Shown here: piece by piece, positions 61,363-64,000 of the stretch
How the letters are laid out: each line of letters starts with the position of its first letter
Numbering within the stretch: the stretch's first letter is position 1
Assembly: GCA_030646715.1 (NCBI GenBank)
Contig: JAUSLJ010000005.1
Span: 266,479 to 330,478 of the forward strand
Source: Agitococcus sp.
Lineage (GTDB): Bacteria > Pseudomonadota > Gammaproteobacteria > Pseudomonadales > Moraxellaceae
Length of the DNA stretch: 64,000 nt
Reading direction: 5' to 3'
Notes under the pieces: model-generated
Databases searched by the model: none
Told to the model about the DNA's origin: nothing
Seen by the model: only the letters and a program-made list of their open reading frames with translations
Position numbers and translations under genes: made by a program

Positions 61363-62166
61363 ATGCAACACCCTAATGATGAACAAGATGATGACCATGA
61401 CGGCATCACCTTTGAGGTTATCGAAGAAACCAGTGAAAACGGCAAAAAAGTACGCAACACAGGTATTTATTTATTGCCCAACTTGTTTACGACAGCGGCA
61501 TTGTTTTCAGGTTTTTACGCCATTATTGCCTCGATGCAAGGACGTTTTGAACCTGCGGCCATTGCTATCTTTTTTGCTGCCTTGTTTGACGGTATGGATG
61601 GTCGTGTTGCGCGCATGACCAATACCCAAAGTGCCTTTGGTGAGCAATACGACTCATTATCTGATTTGGTGTCTTTTGGTGTTGCCCCAGCCATTTTAGT
61701 CTTTAGCTGGAGTTTGCAAACATTAGGTAAGTTTGGTTGGATTTGTGCTTTTATTTATACCGTTTGCGCAGCATTTCGTTTAGCTCGTTTTAATGTGCAA
61801 ATCGGTAGTGTCGATAAACGTTATTTTATTGGTTTAGCCAGTCCGTTGGCGGCGGCCATTATTGCCAGTATGGTTTGGGCGGGTTTTGATAACCAAATGC
61901 CAAATCATCTAAAAGAATTTGCGATTGTCGCCTCTGTCATTACCGTGTTCACTGGCTTTTTAATGGTCAGTAACTTTAAATTCTACAGCTTTAAAGAGTT
62001 AGACCGTAGCCGTGTCCCGTTTGCGGTCATGTTACCTGTCGTCTTGGTGATTGGTATTGTCGCCTATGATCTACCCATTGGATTATTAGCAGTATCCGTC
62101 GTTTATGCGATGTCAGCACCATTAACGGCTATTTGGCATAAAATGCGCCCCGCCAAATCCTCTTAA
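61363..62166 (+). CDS. pssA: CDP-diacylglycerol-serine O-phosphatidyltransferase
   Basis: A 267-residue integral membrane enzyme that makes phosphatidylserine, the precursor of phosphatidylethanolamine. The CDP-alcohol phosphotransferase signature D-G-x2-D-G-R-x-A-R-x8-G-x3-D-x3-D is complete: FDGMDGRVARMTN, then FGEQYDSLSDLVSFG. It belongs to the type II PssA found in Pseudomonas. About eight membrane helices are predicted. A charged N-terminal stretch (NDEQDDDHDG) precedes the first helix. The ATG at 61363 is preferred over a TTG six bases earlier. Confidence 0.93.
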   Translation: MQHPNDEQDDDHDGITFEVIEETSENGKKVRNTGIYLLPNLFTTAALFSGFYAIIASMQGRFEPAAIAIFFAALFDGMDGRVARMTNTQSAFGEQYDSLSDLVSFGVAPAILVFSWSLQTLGKFGWICAFIYTVCAAFRLARFNVQIGSVDKRYFIGLASPLAAAIIASMVWAGFDNQMPNHLKEFAIVASVITVFTGFLMVSNFKFYSFKELDRSRVPFAVMLPVVLVIGIVAYDLPIGLLAVSVVYAMSAPLTAIWHKMRPAKSS

Positions 62167-62193
62167 CAAACGGGGGCGCACACGGAGAAAGAT

Positions 62194-63204
62194 ATGTTAA
62201 TTAAAACATCTCACGCCAACGCCCCACTCAGTAGCGATATTACCCCTGAGTCTATTTATACAGGTCGCAGAGAACTGTTAAAAAGCTTGGGTTATATCGG
62301 TGCAGGAAGCTTATTATTACCGCATTGGGCAAACGCCGCTGCAACGCAGCCATATAGTTCCGCCGCTGAACGCGCTAATGCCCCCGCATGGCTGAAACAA
62401 AAAATTAATGGCCGTCAGCTACAAGCCAACGCGACAGGGGAGAGCATCACACCCTATGACTCTGTGAGTACTTATAATAACTTTTACGAGTTTGGCTTAG
62501 ATAAAAGCGAACCCGCCGAAAATGCTCACACACTCAAAACGGAACCATGGAAAGTCACTATTGACGGCCTGTGCAATAAAGCGGGCACATATACACTCGA
62601 AGATATTCTTAAGCCCCACACCTTAGAAGACCGAATTTACCGCTTTCGCTGTGTTGAAGCATGGTCAATGGTCGTTCCGTGGCTGGGATTCTCATTAGCT
62701 GATTTAATCAAACGGTTTGAACCTAAAACCGACGCTAAATACATTGAATTCACGACCTTAGTTAATAAAGAGCAAATGCCGAATCAACGGGGTAACTCCT
62801 TAGATTGGCCGTATGTCGAAGGTTTACGTCTTGATGAGGCGATGAATCCTCTCGCAATTATGGCGGTAGGTGTCTACGGCCGTAGTTTGCCTCCGCAAAA
62901 TGGTGCACCCTTACGATTAATTGTGCCGTGGAAATATGGCTTTAAAAGCATTAAATCTATCGTCCGTATTCGCTTTACGAATACCCAACCCAAAACCACC
63001 TGGGCAGGAATGGCACCTAAAGAGTATGGTTTTTACGCCAATGTCAATCCAGCAGTGGATCATCCACGATGGACACAGTCCAGAGAGCGTCGTTTACCTG
63101 CCAGTTTATTTAACCCAAACTGGCAACCGACATCACCCTTTAATGGTTACGCTAAGGAAGTCGCCACTCATTATCGCAACATGGATTTACGGCAATATTT
63201 TTAA
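62194..63204 (+). CDS. msrP: Protein-methionine-sulfoxide reductase catalytic subunit MsrP
   Basis: A 336-residue periplasmic molybdoenzyme that repairs oxidised methionine in envelope proteins. The twin-arginine signal is [15 protein letters not shown], and the molybdopterin-ligating cysteine is in [15 protein letters not shown]. The later [28 protein letters not shown] and the C-terminal NMDLRQYF are characteristic. It starts 27 bp after pssA and abuts msrQ, so the electrons reach MsrP through the haem protein MsrQ. Confidence 0.95.
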   Translation: MLIKTSHANAPLSSDITPESIYTGRRELLKSLGYIGAGSLLLPHWANAAATQPYSSAAERANAPAWLKQKINGRQLQANATGESITPYDSVSTYNNFYEFGLDKSEPAENAHTLKTEPWKVTIDGLCNKAGTYTLEDILKPHTLEDRIYRFRCVEAWSMVVPWLGFSLADLIKRFEPKTDAKYIEFTTLVNKEQMPNQRGNSLDWPYVEGLRLDEAMNPLAIMAVGVYGRSLPPQNGAPLRLIVPWKYGFKSIKSIVRIRFTNTQPKTTWAGMAPKEYGFYANVNPAVDHPRWTQSRERRLPASLFNPNWQPTSPFNGYAKEVATHYRNMDLRQYF

Positions 63205-63834
63205 ATGAAAACAACGATTAACTGGGTTGCCTATACAAAGCCATTGGTTTTTTTTCTAATGTTATTACCGTTGGTGTGGTTAGGTTTAATGGCTTACCAA
63301 AATCAACTGGGTGCTGACCCTGCAAAAAAACTGGTAGATGAAACTGGCTTGTGGGCGTTTCGTATTCTACTCTTAAGTTTATTGATGACCCCGTTAAAAA
63401 ACTGGACGGGGCGGAGTGTATGGATTCGCTACCGACGCATGATTGGGTTGTTTGCCTTGTTTTACGTCGTTATACATCTGCTTGTTTATGTGTTTTTACT
63501 TTTTGGCGCAGACTGGTCGCTATTAGCGAAAGAAATCACCAAACGACCTTATATTATTATCGGTTTGTTGGCGTTTCTGTTGTTAATCCCGTTGGGTGTT
63601 ACCTCAACCCGCAATTGGCAAAAGCGACTCGGTAAAAACTGGCTGCGTTTACATAAAACGGTTTATGTCATTAGCTTATTAGCACTCCTACATTTTTCAT
63701 GGGTAAAAAAATTAGGTGTTGCTTCGATTTGGCCTTACGCTCTCGTTTTAGCGATTTTATTAGCAGAGCGATTAAGAATGGCGCATCAACGTCGTCAATA
63801 TCGTGCAGCAATCTCATTAGACGAACAACATTGA
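63205..63834 (+). CDS. msrQ: Haem-binding subunit MsrQ
   Basis: A 209-residue membrane protein of the ferric reductase-like/MsrQ family that passes electrons from the quinone pool (or a flavin) to MsrP. Six helices are predicted, with histidines for haem in VVIHLLVYVFLL, LHKTVYVISLLALLHFSW. The start codon abuts the msrP stop. The pattern RRMIGLFALFYVVIHL and RLHKTVYVISL fits the family. Confidence 0.93.
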   Translation: MKTTINWVAYTKPLVFFLMLLPLVWLGLMAYQNQLGADPAKKLVDETGLWAFRILLLSLLMTPLKNWTGRSVWIRYRRMIGLFALFYVVIHLLVYVFLLFGADWSLLAKEITKRPYIIIGLLAFLLLIPLGVTSTRNWQKRLGKNWLRLHKTVYVISLLALLHFSWVKKLGVASIWPYALVLAILLAERLRMAHQRRQYRAAISLDEQH

Positions 63835-63904
63835 GCTAAAATGCTCTTATTTCATGCCGATAGGTTAAAAACCGTGCGTTCATTTCGATTTAATGAAATT
63901 AGGT

Positions 63905-63932
63905 TTGACATGCTGGCTTGAGGGGCTATAAT
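63905..63932 (+). promoter_or_regulatory. Strong sigma70 promoter, probably of an rRNA operon
   Basis: Perfect -35 TTGACA (63905-63910) and -10 TATAAT (63927-63932) are 16 bp apart, followed by the GC-rich discriminator GCGCCCC, typical of stringently controlled rrn promoters. An AT-rich stretch with TTCATTTCGATTTAATGAAA lies upstream, as an UP element would. No coding start follows within the 68 bp to the edge. The rRNA gene itself would lie outside the window, so this is inference. Confidence 0.7.
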
Positions 63933-64000
63933 GCGCCCCACTGAAACGGACGACTGGTTGAAAAACTTGTTTAGAATCAGGTGGTTGCGTAATTTTTTAG

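Noticed and set aside
1..64000. Prophage, plasmid or integrative element covering the window
   Set aside because: No integrase, transposase, phage structural or replication gene was seen; most genes are housekeeping. Only the 33.8-38.1 kb pair looks inserted.
1..64000. tRNA or rRNA genes inside the window
   Set aside because: I examined the gaps for cloverleaf-like or 16S/23S-like sequence and found none; only the promoter at the right edge points to an RNA operon outside.

Overview
The window looks like a chromosomal segment of a low-to-moderate GC gammaproteobacterium. I infer Pseudomonadales, perhaps close to Moraxellaceae. The reasons are the gene order (bioA and rsmE on one strand near YceI and cytochrome b561 genes, prmB-aroC next to an HcaT-like MFS transporter, argC followed by a DUF6776-type gene), the sdhE-ygfX pair divergent from ygfZ, and MsrPQ. 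No integrase, transposase, tRNA or CRISPR array was found. The right edge carries a near-perfect sigma70 promoter with a GC-rich discriminator, probably an rRNA operon promoter.

Layout. 1-7.4 kb: housekeeping genes (TetR regulator, ung, an enoyl-CoA hydratase-fold hydrolase, a methyltransferase, a two-gene potassium channel unit, ygfZ, sdhE-ygfX). 7.5-12.1 kb: a membrane-anchored protein, a parvulin-type isomerase and two nearly identical secreted zinc phospholipase C-like proteins. Each phospholipase gene is preceded by a four-unit direct-repeat array with an exact 21-bp period that resembles LytTR/AlgR-type binding sites. 12.3-16 kb: a FIST sensor and a hybrid histidine kinase with overlapping ends.

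16.4-33.1 kb is a large Ter stress-response cluster: a DUF475 membrane protein, several TerD-family proteins, TerF-like and TerA proteins, an AIM24-like protein, an ATP-grasp enzyme, two vWA proteins, a PP2C phosphatase with an apparent Ig-like N-terminus, a divergent protein kinase with zinc ribbon, and the biosynthetic set PRTase-TRSP, HAD, StiP/PELOTA and HpcH/citrate-lyase-like. The classical tellurite genes terB and terC are not seen. The set fits the proposed Ter pathway in which metal-binding TerD scaffolds, vWA/kinase/phosphatase signalling and a nucleoside-like metabolite pathway work together.

33.1-39.5 kb (minus strand): rsmE and bioA are separated by an AT-rich insertion that encodes a 1353-residue P-loop NTPase of NACHT-like type with a C-terminal PD-(D/E)xK-like nuclease motif, and a 57-residue protein resembling the C-terminal tail of DUF1778/TacA antitoxins. 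This is the best candidate for an undescribed defence or toxin-antitoxin-like system. 39.8-54.5 kb: YceI and cytochrome b561-YceI genes, a 7TM-DISM hybrid kinase, an Smr protein, prmB-aroC, a ClpP-like gene interrupted by an in-frame amber codon, an MFS transporter, a CsoR-family repressor with an operator-like site, srkA, a lipoprotein, a LysR regulator, a lipase and a solute-binding protein. 54.6-64 kb: argC, a DUF6776-type protein, an RND efflux pair, pssA, msrPQ and the rRNA-type promoter. Several families of small palindromic repeats, including a MITE-like element with a solo end elsewhere, are scattered between genes.
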